Source of the DNA: an uncultured Clostridia bacterium
GTDB lineage: Bacteria; Bacillota; Clostridia; Christensenellales; UBA1242
Length of the DNA: 13,857 nt
NCBI GenBank assembly: GCA_934772445.1
Contig: CAKVMJ010000030.1
Span: 1 to 13,857, forward strand
Direction of reading: 5' to 3'
This document shows, piece after piece, positions 4,046 to 13,696 of the stretch (within the stretch, counting starts at the first letter, position 1; the number at the start of each line of letters is the position of its first letter). The notes under the pieces are model-generated. The model saw nothing but the letters and a program-made list of their open reading frames with translations, did not search any database and was not told the DNA's origin. The translations under genes and the position numbers were made by a program.

Positions 4046-7000
4046 ATGAGAAATGGAAAATGGAAAAGATTTAGCCTATTATTTTTAGTATTTTTTGCAG
4101 TAGTTATTTTTTGCTCCTGCTCTTGTTCTTGTAGTGAAGATGCAGGAAATGATATTGCTGTTAAAAGCCTAGTTCTTTCCACGGATAGTTTAAATGAATT
4201 AAATGTTAAGAAGGGTCAAAAATTTACAATATCCTATACCTTAACTCCAACTAATGCCACCACAATGGGGGTTTATATTTCTAGTGATAATTCCAATGTT
4301 ATATCTGTAAACGAATCGGATAGAAACCTAGATGAATCTAAAGGAACTGTAACTTTCTGGGCTTATAGAGAGGGTAGTGCTAATATCACTTTTGTAAGCA
4401 AAGATGGTGGGCTTCAAAAATCTTGCAAGGTTAATGTTTATGAGCCTAAGAAATTGGAAGCTCCTAAAAACATTAAGTTTGATGGAACAAAACTTGTTTG
4501 GGATAAAGTTGAGAAAGATGTTAACGGAACTCCAAGAAAATGTGATGAAAGTTATATGGTTTCAATCTCCACAGATAATTCTGGCGAAGTTATCTCTCTA
4601 ACCACTTCTTCTAATTCCCTTTATGCTTCCACTACTTTCTCTTATATGGAAGATGTTCGTTACACAGTTTCTGTTCAAGCCTATGGCGATGATATTAGAA
4701 ATAGCAATAGTGAATATAGCGCTAGCTATTCATTCTATATTTTAAGTGCACCAATTTACGAAGTGAAGAACGGAAATGTTAATTGGTATGATAGAATTTC
4801 AAATGCTAGTAGGCAACCAAATTATTATATCGTTACATATTCAGATAATGGGGATTATGAAATTTTAGATAAACAACAATTAAAATTAACTGATTATATT
4901 GATATTCAAGATTTCTTAATTTCTATTCAACCAGTTAGAATTGATAAAAATATTAATGCCGACCAAGCAAAGCAAACTATTAAAGAAGTTTACGAAAGCG
5001 GAGAACTTATTCATTTTGTTGATGGTGGCGTTGACTTTATCTCTAAAACTAAAACTCAAGAATTTAAAATACATAAGGCAATTAAGCCTACAAATGTAAA
5101 ACTTGTAAATACAAACACAGGTGTTAGAAATATATATGGTATTCCAATTGATGGAGCAATCTTAAATTCTAAGCTTGTTTGGACTGGTGAGAGCATAGAT
5201 TATGCTGGCAAAATTAAATACAAAGTTAAAATTTCCAATCTAATTTCAAATAAGGAAATGGAAATAGAACTTGGTGCTGGAATAAACGAACTCGAATTTA
5301 CCGAAGATTTTGTTAAAGAAATGGTAAACACTCTAAAAGAGAGTGAGAGCAAGTTAACCACATATTTAGTTTCAATTTTGCCTGTTTTGGTTAATTCTTC
5401 AGATTCGGATAAAATTATTACCACATCGAGTATTAGTACTATTTATAGGTTTAACTATTTCAATATTCAAGCATCTGCCTTGGATATGAATATGGATTTA
5501 GAAACTGGCGAACTTAATTTCACAAGGCCAACTTCTGGTTCTGCTGAATATTTCAATAAGTTCCAATTTGTATTTATAAACTTAGAGAGTAAAGATTATA
5601 GAATTGCAATGCCTGAGGGAAATGTGGTTGATATTAAATCTGCATTAGTGGGTACTCAAGGAAACTATTCAATATTTGTAAACTGTATTGGTTTAGATGG
5701 TGGATATAACCTTGGTTGCTTAAATATTCTTTCTTTAAGATATGTAAACACATCTGGTGAAGCCGAAGTGGTTAAAACAATTTCCGCTCCAAAAGGATTA
5801 AAAATAACTAATACTGGAGAAATTCAATGGCAATATGTTCAAGATGTTAAGGAATATAGAGTTGAGTTGAAATTAAATGATAGCACAACTCTAACCACAA
5901 TTGTTCCAAATGGCGAAACTGGAAATGAAAGTGATATTTATTCTTGCAATTTATTCACTCTTTTAAGTACTGGCGGTTTGGATTATGGGGATTTAAACGC
6001 TGGCGTTGATTATGAAATAAGGGTTGTGAGTGTTTCTGGCGAAGTGGGCGTGGTTGATGCTCCAAGCAATCCAGTAATCTTTAGAAAGCTAAACCAAGTT
6101 CAAAATATAAAGTATTCAAAAGGTGTTGTTAGCTGGGATAAGTTAGATGGTGTTCAAAAATACCAAGTAAGGCTTAATAATGGTAATGTTTTAGAATTAA
6201 ATAAAGATACCACAAAAGTTTGCCTATATGATTATACTAATCTAAATTCTAAAATTATTGATGGTGTAAATGTATTCTCAATAATTGGTGTTGGAGCTGA
6301 AGGCGAGGGTAACTTAAATGCAATTGAAGCAAGCATTAATATTAATCGTACTTCTCAACCAACAATTGCAAGACTAGAGCAAAATATATTATATTGGAAT
6401 GAAGATGATGTTGAAGGAAATATCTATGATTTAACAATTTATAGATATAATAAAGAGCAAAGCAAAAATGAAGAATTGTTTAAAATCACTGGCATTTATA
6501 AAAACTTTTATGATATGTCGCAAATAGAAAATTTTGCATTGTTATCTGTAAATGTTGTAGGTTATTCAAACTCCACCATTAAGAGCAGACCATCAAATAA
6601 TTTCTATTTCCAAAGATTGGCTTTAAATGATTTCACAGTTGTTAAAAATGGCGTTAATTTCTTTATTCAATGGGATAAAGTTGAAGGTGCAATGAAATAT
6701 GTAATTTCTGGGCTTAATGAAGAAATAACAATTTCCGAATCTGAAAATTATATTGCAGAAACTAATCAATATAGATATATGCTTTCGGATTTAGATGAAA
6801 ATAAGAAATATGATATTTCAATCGTTGCATTAAATGATAAAAGTTTCTTATCTCAAAATGTTTCAGCAAGTGTACCAGCTTATGTTAAGAGCGATATAAA
6901 AACTCTAAGCATTGTAAAGCTTCCAAAAGTTGCATTTGATTATGATTCTCAAAGCGTTTCTTGGAATTTAGATAGCTGGGATTTATATGAAGAATTTGCA

Positions 7001-10000
7001 AGTAGAGTTCGAAACTATATCTTAAATATTGAAGATGGCGATGGAAACAAAATCGTTAATAACGAAACAAAACTTTATAATGAGAATACTTATAATTTCT
7101 CTAAATTAGATGCAAAAACTTATATCATAACCGTAAAACTTAATGGTTTGCTAACTTTAGATAATAACAATGTTTATGTTTTAGATGGCGATGAAAGCAC
7201 TTATGAAGTTACAAAACTTGCCACTGTTAATATCTCTGTTAGCAATGGTAAATTAGTATTTGATAGAACAATTGAAGGTGTGCCAACAGGTTCTAGTGCT
7301 CAATGCGATAATTATCAATTATATGCAAATGGCAAACTTATGACCGATGGCTATTCAATCGAAGAAGATAGAGCAAATAAGAAAATTATTGTTACAATTT
7401 CAAATATGATTGGTAATGAAACTTCTTATTCAGTTATAGTTTCCAGACCAAAGAGCTTATCTGGAGTTAGAAAACATTTCTTAGATAGTAATATGTCGCT
7501 TGGCTTAAAAGCAACTAATATAAATGTTACAAGCTTTGAAAAAGTGGGTAATAACTTTGTATTCAAACCAACAATTCTAGTTGGTGGCGAAGATGTGGCA
7601 AATAGTTATTTAATTGAAGGTTTGCATTATGTTAATGGCAAAAAAGATGCAGGCTATAGCTATAGAAAAGAAATCGTTGCAAACGACCCAAGTTTATTCT
7701 CTAATGGTAAATACACTCTTGCTTGCGATGCAATAACTGCTGGTGCGGGTGAATATGTATTTAAAATCACTGTTAGCGGAAAAGAATATGAAAAAGATGG
7801 CGTTGTAACAGCATATCTTGGAGATACAGTTGGATTGGAAACAAGCGTTGTGGTGTTAAATAATCCAAGCATCTCAAATGCCTTAATTGAAAATGGTGGA
7901 GTTTATATCTATGAATATGAAAAAGCTTCAGCAAATGATTTAGATATTCCAATCTATGTTTATATCACATTCAAATGCTTTAACGAGCAAACTTCAGATT
8001 ATGAAGTTTATGGAAACCCTATTTCAGTTAGATATTCCACTTTGGAATTTACAAATAAAAAATGCGAACTAAGTTTGGCTGAGAATTTCTTAGGAGCTGG
8101 TCAATATAAAATTTATATGCAATTTATAGGCGATGAAAATGCTCTTGTAAGTTCTGAAGAAATCTTAGTTAATAACGAAAAAACAGTTACAAAAGTTCAA
8201 ACAACAAATGCGTTTGTTTTGAATGGAAACTTGAGCTGGAATGAAATTGAAGGTGCTAGTTATATTCTATATTTTGATGATAAAGAAATAACAGTTTCAC
8301 CAAACGATGAAAATGTTAAAATTGAAAATGGAATTGTTACTTATAACACAAACACTTTTGAAGCAGGAAGAAAAACTTTAAGAATCCAAGTTCAAAAAGA
8401 TGGTTGCTTGTTATCTAATAAAGGCGATGAGTTTATCCTAATTAAGATAAACACAATGGAGTTAAAACTTGATGATAATAATGGTACTAAAGTTTTAACT
8501 TGGTTAAATGTTAAAGAAGGAACAGAAAGACAAGCTATCTTTATTGATGGCGAATACTTAACCGATGTTGAATTAACTAAAACTTCATATAGGTTCGATT
8601 CAAACCAAGAAGTTGGTTCTCACGCTTATTCTTATGTTTCAATTGGTAGCTTAGATACAAGATTAGGTTCAAGCAATATTGGTTATCTAACAAGTAATGC
8701 TTCTAATTCAATCACAATTAATTATTTATCTCCTTATCAAGAATTAAAGGTAAGTAAAGGAATTGTTAGTTGGAACGAAATTGAAGGCGTTTTAATATAT
8801 AAAGTTTCAGTTTATAAATTATCTGGTTTCCCAGATACAAAAGAATTAGCGGGTTCAAATTCTTATATCTTTACAAACAACACTGAATATGATATAAATT
8901 CATTCAACCTTGAAGCAGGCGATTATGCAGTGGTGGTTGAAATATTCAATATAGATAAATTAAGCCCTATATTGGTGTCAACAAATTCAAAAGTTGAATT
9001 AAAATATGCAAGAATTTTGAAAATTGATAAACTTGCAGAAAAGAGTATTTACTCTAATCTAAGAGTTGAAAATGGTAACTTTGCATTTGATATCACATTA
9101 GATTATCTAAATGCTTTAGTTAATAAATTAAAAGCAATTGATGAGGGGAATGCAGATATTTATAATGGTATAACATTAGAAAATCTATCTAAAATTTTAG
9201 CAGGCGATGAAGAAGTTCAAAACCTAAAATCAATTGTTTATCCATTAATTAATTTCAAAGCAGAAATTAATGGCGTTGAAATTGATGATGAAGTTCCAAG
9301 CGGATTTAACCTAAAAGAAAATGCCCTAACTTTATATTATGAGATTAAAGGCGAGGCGAATGAATATGTGGTTAGATTTAAGGGTGTTGGAAATAAAGCC
9401 GATGCAAAATCAATCACATATCTAAATTGTGAATATACAGATTTCATTGAAGCAACAAAGCCAAATAAACCAAATTGCCCAATTATTAACGACACATCAA
9501 TTGTTAAAGGTATTCTAACTTGGACTGCTCCAGCTGGATATGATGGTTCGTATATCTTAGAATTAAAATCTAATAAATCCACAATTATAAAAGAAATTTT
9601 AGTTAGTGCAGAAGATTCAGATAATGTTTGGGTTGCAAAACTTCAAGATATGAAGATTATGCTAGATTTAAATAAACTAGTTGAAGCAAATGAACTTACT
9701 GAAAGTGAAGAATATTCTATTACTATCTATACATCTGGTACAAAAGATTCAAGCGAGTTTGGATTTAGCGGTGTTAAATATCTAACAGGCGTTAAAAACG
9801 AACTAGATAAAACATTTATGTCTTTAAGCACTCCAGAAGTGTTTAGAGCAGATAATGGCGATGTTTATTGGTCGGCAGTAAATGGTGCATTAAATTATGA
9901 ATTAACATTCTTCTTATATAATGAAGAAACAAACAATTATGATAATTTAATCACTTCAGAACCGTTGGTTATCACTCCAGACCAAACAAGATTTAGCGTG

Positions 10001-13000
10001 TTTGAAAATGAAAACTTTGTTTCTGGAAGATATAAAGTTGGAATTAAATCTAAAGGCGATGGAAACTATAAAATAGATTCTAAAATTAGATATGGTTATT
10101 TCTATAAAGCAGGTGAAGTTCAAACATTAATTGAAGATGGCTTATTTGCTTTTGATGCAATCAATTATTTGGTTTTGGATTCAAATGGAGATATTAGCGC
10201 TTCAAATAGAACTATAGATAATTATTTAATTAGAGTTGTTGAAAGAAATAGCGGAGAAGGAAATGAAGAACACGATTGGGTTAGAAGTTCAGCACTTAAG
10301 AAAGTTGGTTCAAGATATTATTATGAATTACCAGATTCATATAATAAAGAAATGAGCGATTATAAATTGGAAGTTAGAGCGCTTGGAAATAATGTTCAAT
10401 GCTTAAATGGTGAAGTTTATGCAAGCGGATATTATAGTAGAAGTAAAACTCCAACAAATTTCAATTTATTAAAGAATGGTAATATAACTTGGAATGAAAT
10501 TGAAGATACATATATTGTTTATGTTAAATCAACTGGTAGTGAAATCAGAGTTTCATTTGGTGGAAACAATGCAACAAGTGAAAACATTTTCGATATTAAT
10601 GCTTATGCAACATCTCTAAATAGTTTTGGTGCATATCAAATATGTTTACAAAGTTTGCATATAAATCCAACAGAAGAGCAAACTGGTGAAAACACTTATC
10701 TAAGAAGTCCAAGAAGTATTAAATTTACAATCAACACATTAAAAACTCTAGCAGTAACATTAAGTGAAGGTAAGATTAATTGGCAAACTGGTTCGTTTGG
10801 AACATTGCAAGATGAAATTACAAATTCTTATCTAACAATTAAGGGCTTATTTAGAATTAACGGAGCAACAGATGTTGAATCTAAGCTTATTGTTAGATGT
10901 TTAAGCACGATGCCTTTATTTGAAAACCAAGAATATTATGTAAACTTCATTCAAGAAAGCAATAATGAATATTATTATATCGACTTATGTGATTATAGCG
11001 AGAAAGAAAATACAATTATGCTAATTGGTGGTGAAAACTATGAAGTTAGCGTAAGGTATGAAGGTTATGAAGGCTCAATCGAAGCAAATGGCTCATATTT
11101 GGCAAGTTGCAAAGATTCAAATAAGTCAAATATTAATGCTTTAAATGCTCCTTCAAATATTCTTCAAGCCACAAGATTGGAATTGGAAAATAAAGGATTT
11201 AATTATAATAACTATATTAAATTCGATAAAGTTTCTGGAGCTTTCGGATATAATGTTAGAGTTTCAAGAAACGATGAAAATGGCGTAACAATTCTAAATA
11301 TATATAATTATGAAACTGATTCAGATGTGTTTGAAGAAGAAACAAATATTATATATTTTGCAATTGATGATATTATTAAAATGTTTAATAAGGCAGAATT
11401 TGAAGATAAAACTATTTATATTGAAATTATGTCTATAGGCTCTAGCGGAAATGCAGATGGTGGATATATCTCATCGTTGTATTCAAATAGAATTGAAATT
11501 GAATATCCAAAAACTCCTCTAAATTTCAGATATAACGGAAAAGGCTTAATCACTTGGGAAAATGCAAGTACTGGTAATGTTGAAATAGAAATTAAGTATA
11601 AGCAATTATTAAGCTATGGTTCAAATTATAAAGATTTGAATAATTATCCTGATGAATTAATAAGAGTTTCAACATCTGGTATCGGAAGCAATATCACAGT
11701 TGTGGATAGAACTAAAGGATTGCTTGGTGAAAAAGATAAGAGCGGAAGCTATCAATTAAAATATCTAACAGAAAGAATTTTATATATCAAAATTAGAGTT
11801 CTATCTGGTGAACTTATTAGTGAAGAAGCAATCTTAATGGAAGGTGCTGATGATGGCTTATCCACTGGAGATAACGGAACTAATAAATTTATGTTATTCA
11901 ATGCTGGTGATGGTAGCTTAAATAATCCATATAAGATTGTTAATGAAAAACAATTCAATAATATTTCTCATTATTTAAGCAGTAATTTCAGTATCACAAC
12001 AAATATTGCATTCACAGAAGATATTTATCCTATTGGCTCTGCTAGTGCAACAGTAGGTTCAATAAATAATGGTGTTGCAAAAGAATTTACAGGTACTATT
12101 GAAGGAAATAATAAGATATTATCTAATGTAAGCTTTAAGGGTGATGGTGCGAGCGATAACCAAGTTTACTATGCAGGTTTATTCTATGGACTTAGTGCAG
12201 ATGCAAGCATTAAAAACTTGAGTATTCAATTAAAAGGTACTTCAACTTCATTACAACAAAAAACTTCTTATGTTGGCGTGTTGGTTGCAGGAAAATCTTA
12301 TGGTACTATTGAAAATGTAAGCGTAAGCGGAATGATGAGCGTTGTGGCTGGTTCTAGCACAACTTATGTTGGTGGTTTGGTAAATCAAAACTATGGAACA
12401 ATTAATGGTGGAGATAATGGAAGCATTATCAATATCTCAATTGTTGTAAACTCAACAAGGTCATCATCGTTAGGTGGCGTGGCTTATCAAAACTATGGAA
12501 CAATCTCTAAAATGAAAGTTTCAGCAAATGGTACAAGTCAAAAATTGCAAGCAATGAATGTTGGTGGATTAGTTGTTTATAACTATGGCGAATTAAAAGA
12601 AGATGTGGTTAGGGCAAATATCGTGGCAGATGGCGCAAGCTTAAATTCAAGCGAAGTTAAGGCTGGTGGACTTGTGGCTTATGCTTCATCTAGTGCGGAT
12701 AGTTCGTTCACAAAATCTAGCATTTATGGTTGTTTGGTTGAAGTTAAGATAATAGTTCAAAATGTTGCATCAAATTCAAAAGCAAATGTTGGTGGTTTGA
12801 TTGGCGAATCTGTTAGCACATCTATAACTCAAACTTATGTTGCTCTAACAGGTTTAACAAAAACTAATGCAAGCGGAACAATTAATGCTGGTAAAGTTTA
12901 TGGTAATTATACTAACGCAGAAGTAAGTATCGTTTATTATAATTCAACTGCCGTATCTTCAGTTTATGGAACTTACGGAACAGTTGCACCAAAGAACGAA

Positions 13001-13105
13001 ATTAGCACAACCGCTCCTCAAACAATAGTTAATAACTTAAATGGAAGTTCAAGCCCTGCAATATTCAAATATGATAGCGGATTAAAACTTTCATACGAGG
13101 AATAA
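4046..13105 (+). CDS. Giant multidomain surface lipoprotein, BIG2, Fn3 array and GLUG beta-solenoid
   Basis: This 3019-residue predicted exported protein starts at an ATG preceded by GAGGG with a 7-base gap. Residues 1-30 are a signal peptide: RNGKWKR, a hydrophobic stretch to IF, then four Cys alternating with Ser. A Cys about residue 24-26 is the likely lipid anchor, although the lipobox is irregular. Residues about 38-133 resemble a bacterial Ig-like (BIG2) domain. About 135-2610 is a long series of fibronectin-III-like modules. About 2618-3019 begins GDGSLNNPYKI and carries GLUG-type coils. There is no LPXTG, SLH or C-terminal membrane segment, so anchoring would be at the N-terminus, with the solenoid head held far from the membrane. 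An adhesin or glycan-binding role is likely by analogy but unproven. It is a single-gene unit with its own terminator, and the frame is intact throughout. Confidence 0.88.
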   Translation: MRNGKWKRFSLLFLVFFAVVIFCSCSCSCSEDAGNDIAVKSLVLSTDSLNELNVKKGQKFTISYTLTPTNATTMGVYISSDNSNVISVNESDRNLDESKGTVTFWAYREGSANITFVSKDGGLQKSCKVNVYEPKKLEAPKNIKFDGTKLVWDKVEKDVNGTPRKCDESYMVSISTDNSGEVISLTTSSNSLYASTTFSYMEDVRYTVSVQAYGDDIRNSNSEYSASYSFYILSAPIYEVKNGNVNWYDRISNASRQPNYYIVTYSDNGDYEILDKQQLKLTDYIDIQDFLISIQPVRIDKNINADQAKQTIKEVYESGELIHFVDGGVDFISKTKTQEFKIHKAIKPTNVKLVNTNTGVRNIYGIPIDGAILNSKLVWTGESIDYAGKIKYKVKISNLISNKEMEIELGAGINELEFTEDFVKEMVNTLKESESKLTTYLVSILPVLVNSSDSDKIITTSSISTIYRFNYFNIQASALDMNMDLETGELNFTRPTSGSAEYFNKFQFVFINLESKDYRIAMPEGNVVDIKSALVGTQGNYSIFVNCIGLDGGYNLGCLNILSLRYVNTSGEAEVVKTISAPKGLKITNTGEIQWQYVQDVKEYRVELKLNDSTTLTTIVPNGETGNESDIYSCNLFTLLSTGGLDYGDLNAGVDYEIRVVSVSGEVGVVDAPSNPVIFRKLNQVQNIKYSKGVVSWDKLDGVQKYQVRLNNGNVLELNKDTTKVCLYDYTNLNSKIIDGVNVFSIIGVGAEGEGNLNAIEASININRTSQPTIARLEQNILYWNEDDVEGNIYDLTIYRYNKEQSKNEELFKITGIYKNFYDMSQIENFALLSVNVVGYSNSTIKSRPSNNFYFQRLALNDFTVVKNGVNFFIQWDKVEGAMKYVISGLNEEITISESENYIAETNQYRYMLSDLDENKKYDISIVALNDKSFLSQNVSASVPAYVKSDIKTLSIVKLPKVAFDYDSQSVSWNLDSWDLYEEFASRVRNYILNIEDGDGNKIVNNETKLYNENTYNFSKLDAKTYIITVKLNGLLTLDNNNVYVLDGDESTYEVTKLATVNISVSNGKLVFDRTIEGVPTGSSAQCDNYQLYANGKLMTDGYSIEEDRANKKIIVTISNMIGNETSYSVIVSRPKSLSGVRKHFLDSNMSLGLKATNINVTSFEKVGNNFVFKPTILVGGEDVANSYLIEGLHYVNGKKDAGYSYRKEIVANDPSLFSNGKYTLACDAITAGAGEYVFKITVSGKEYEKDGVVTAYLGDTVGLETSVVVLNNPSISNALIENGGVYIYEYEKASANDLDIPIYVYITFKCFNEQTSDYEVYGNPISVRYSTLEFTNKKCELSLAENFLGAGQYKIYMQFIGDENALVSSEEILVNNEKTVTKVQTTNAFVLNGNLSWNEIEGASYILYFDDKEITVSPNDENVKIENGIVTYNTNTFEAGRKTLRIQVQKDGCLLSNKGDEFILIKINTMELKLDDNNGTKVLTWLNVKEGTERQAIFIDGEYLTDVELTKTSYRFDSNQEVGSHAYSYVSIGSLDTRLGSSNIGYLTSNASNSITINYLSPYQELKVSKGIVSWNEIEGVLIYKVSVYKLSGFPDTKELAGSNSYIFTNNTEYDINSFNLEAGDYAVVVEIFNIDKLSPILVSTNSKVELKYARILKIDKLAEKSIYSNLRVENGNFAFDITLDYLNALVNKLKAIDEGNADIYNGITLENLSKILAGDEEVQNLKSIVYPLINFKAEINGVEIDDEVPSGFNLKENALTLYYEIKGEANEYVVRFKGVGNKADAKSITYLNCEYTDFIEATKPNKPNCPIINDTSIVKGILTWTAPAGYDGSYILELKSNKSTIIKEILVSAEDSDNVWVAKLQDMKIMLDLNKLVEANELTESEEYSITIYTSGTKDSSEFGFSGVKYLTGVKNELDKTFMSLSTPEVFRADNGDVYWSAVNGALNYELTFFLYNEETNNYDNLITSEPLVITPDQTRFSVFENENFVSGRYKVGIKSKGDGNYKIDSKIRYGYFYKAGEVQTLIEDGLFAFDAINYLVLDSNGDISASNRTIDNYLIRVVERNSGEGNEEHDWVRSSALKKVGSRYYYELPDSYNKEMSDYKLEVRALGNNVQCLNGEVYASGYYSRSKTPTNFNLLKNGNITWNEIEDTYIVYVKSTGSEIRVSFGGNNATSENIFDINAYATSLNSFGAYQICLQSLHINPTEEQTGENTYLRSPRSIKFTINTLKTLAVTLSEGKINWQTGSFGTLQDEITNSYLTIKGLFRINGATDVESKLIVRCLSTMPLFENQEYYVNFIQESNNEYYYIDLCDYSEKENTIMLIGGENYEVSVRYEGYEGSIEANGSYLASCKDSNKSNINALNAPSNILQATRLELENKGFNYNNYIKFDKVSGAFGYNVRVSRNDENGVTILNIYNYETDSDVFEEETNIIYFAIDDIIKMFNKAEFEDKTIYIEIMSIGSSGNADGGYISSLYSNRIEIEYPKTPLNFRYNGKGLITWENASTGNVEIEIKYKQLLSYGSNYKDLNNYPDELIRVSTSGIGSNITVVDRTKGLLGEKDKSGSYQLKYLTERILYIKIRVLSGELISEEAILMEGADDGLSTGDNGTNKFMLFNAGDGSLNNPYKIVNEKQFNNISHYLSSNFSITTNIAFTEDIYPIGSASATVGSINNGVAKEFTGTIEGNNKILSNVSFKGDGASDNQVYYAGLFYGLSADASIKNLSIQLKGTSTSLQQKTSYVGVLVAGKSYGTIENVSVSGMMSVVAGSSTTYVGGLVNQNYGTINGGDNGSIINISIVVNSTRSSSLGGVAYQNYGTISKMKVSANGTSQKLQAMNVGGLVVYNYGELKEDVVRANIVADGASLNSSEVKAGGLVAYASSSADSSFTKSSIYGCLVEVKIIVQNVASNSKANVGGLIGESVSTSITQTYVALTGLTKTNASGTINAGKVYGNYTNAEVSIVYYNSTAVSSVYGTYGTVAPKNEISTTAPQTIVNNLNGSSSPAIFKYDSGLKLSYEE
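4448..11870 (+). repeat. Array of about 23 fibronectin-III-like modules
   Basis: A degenerate motif, (N/K/D)G-x-hydrophobic-x-(W/F), a short acidic turn, then Tyr and alternating strand residues, recurs about every 105 residues. Examples are GVVSWDKLDGVQKYQV (near 6121), GNLSWNEIEGASYILY (near 8224), GIVSWNEIEGVLIYKV (near 8759) and GNITWNEIEDTYIVYV (near 10477). I counted 23 such W/F positions, the first at the codon near 4499 and the last near 11554. Many modules begin with a Pro-rich linker such as APKNIKF or APKGLKI. The modules differ widely in protein sequence, so this is an old array and not a recent tandem DNA duplication. Exact boundaries need a profile search. Confidence 0.75.
11899..13102 (+). 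repeat. C-terminal GLUG-type beta-solenoid region
   Basis: After GDGSLNNPYKIVNEKQ, a preamble common in GLUG proteins, come an I-x-F strand and FTGTIEGNNKILSNVSF. Then follow about seven coils, each with a (V/A)G-x-(L/V) core and most with a later YGT(I/L)-like turn: YYAGLFYG, YVGVLVAGKSYGTI, YVGGLVNQNYGTI, SLGGVAYQNYGTI, NVGGLVVYNYGEL, KAGGLVAYA and NVGGLIGE. This is the pattern of the GLUG repeat family, expected to fold as a right-handed beta-helix. A cap-like tail ends in KYDSGLKLSYEE. Confidence 0.75.
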
Positions 13106-13110
13106 ATAGA

Positions 13111-13151
13111 AAAAGAAAGGTTTATATAAGCCTTTCTTTTTTGTTTTTTTA
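13111..13151 (+). terminator. Intrinsic terminator of the giant lipoprotein gene
   Basis: AAAAGAAAGG plus TTT (13111-13123) pairs with AAG plus CCTTTCTTTT (13128-13140) around an ATAT tetraloop. This gives a 13-bp stem with one G-T wobble, and is followed by a long T-tract broken by one G. It starts 6 bases after the TAA stop. Confidence 0.92.
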
Positions 13152-13608
13152 TTAATTATTTTAGTGGATTTTTAATAGAATATTTGTAAATTAATTAATT
13201 TATTTTTATAGAAATATTAGTAAATTTGTTAATTAATTCAATATTGAAATACTTAATATTTTATTGAAAAAGAAAAACATTCTTAAAATTTTAAATATAA
13301 GATTATTAAAAGATAAAATGATAAATATAGTTAAGATTTTTAAAATATATTAAGTATTTTAAAATGTATAATTTTTTAATAATTAATTTTTTAGATGTGT
13401 AAACTTATTAAAAGATAAAACTATTAAATTTTAAAGAAATCAACATAAGATTTAATCAATAACTCAAAATCAAATAATTTTAAATAAACATTTTTATTTT
13501 TAAGTTTAATCTTAAATTTTTAAAGTGAAATTATTTTTAATTTCTATACAAAATTGATATAATCATTAAAAATAAATATAAAAACTTTTAAATTAAATGG
13601 AATTTTAC
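13152..13608. other. Gene-free, extremely AT-rich spacer
   Basis: About 450 bases with no credible reading frame. There are several low-complexity palindromes such as TAAATTAATTAATTTA (13187-13202), and a 16-base direct repeat TTATTAAAAGATAAAA at 13303 and 13405. An extended -10-like TGATATAAT ends at 13563 next to ATACAAAATT (13546-13555), which resembles the right half of the GTAC palindromes, but no -35 is clear. The length is unusual for a gap before a single gene. Confidence 0.5.
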
Positions 13609-13639
13609 TTGACTAAAAAAAAAAAAAAAGTAATATAAT
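13609..13639 (+). promoter_or_regulatory. Promoter with an A15 tract in its spacer
   Basis: TTGACT (-35, 13609-13614) and a perfect TATAAT (-10, 13634-13639) are separated by 19 bp, of which 15 are an unbroken run of A (13615-13629). The usual spacing is 17 bp, so this form should be weak, and loss of two A would restore the optimum. The start of transcription would be near 13646, about 50 bases before the ATG. Confidence 0.7.
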
Positions 13640-13696
13640 TGAGAAAATAGAAATAAACTTACAAACTGTGGAAAAATAAATATAAGGAGAATGAAG

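Noticed and set aside
4046..11870. Tandem DNA repeat or assembly artefact in the giant gene
   Set aside because: The modules are similar only in protein pattern; I saw no long near-identical DNA repeats, and the frame is open throughout.
13303..13420. 16-base direct repeat TTATTAAAAGATAAAA
   Set aside because: It is low-complexity A/T sequence in a very AT-rich spacer and has no inverted structure or gene context.
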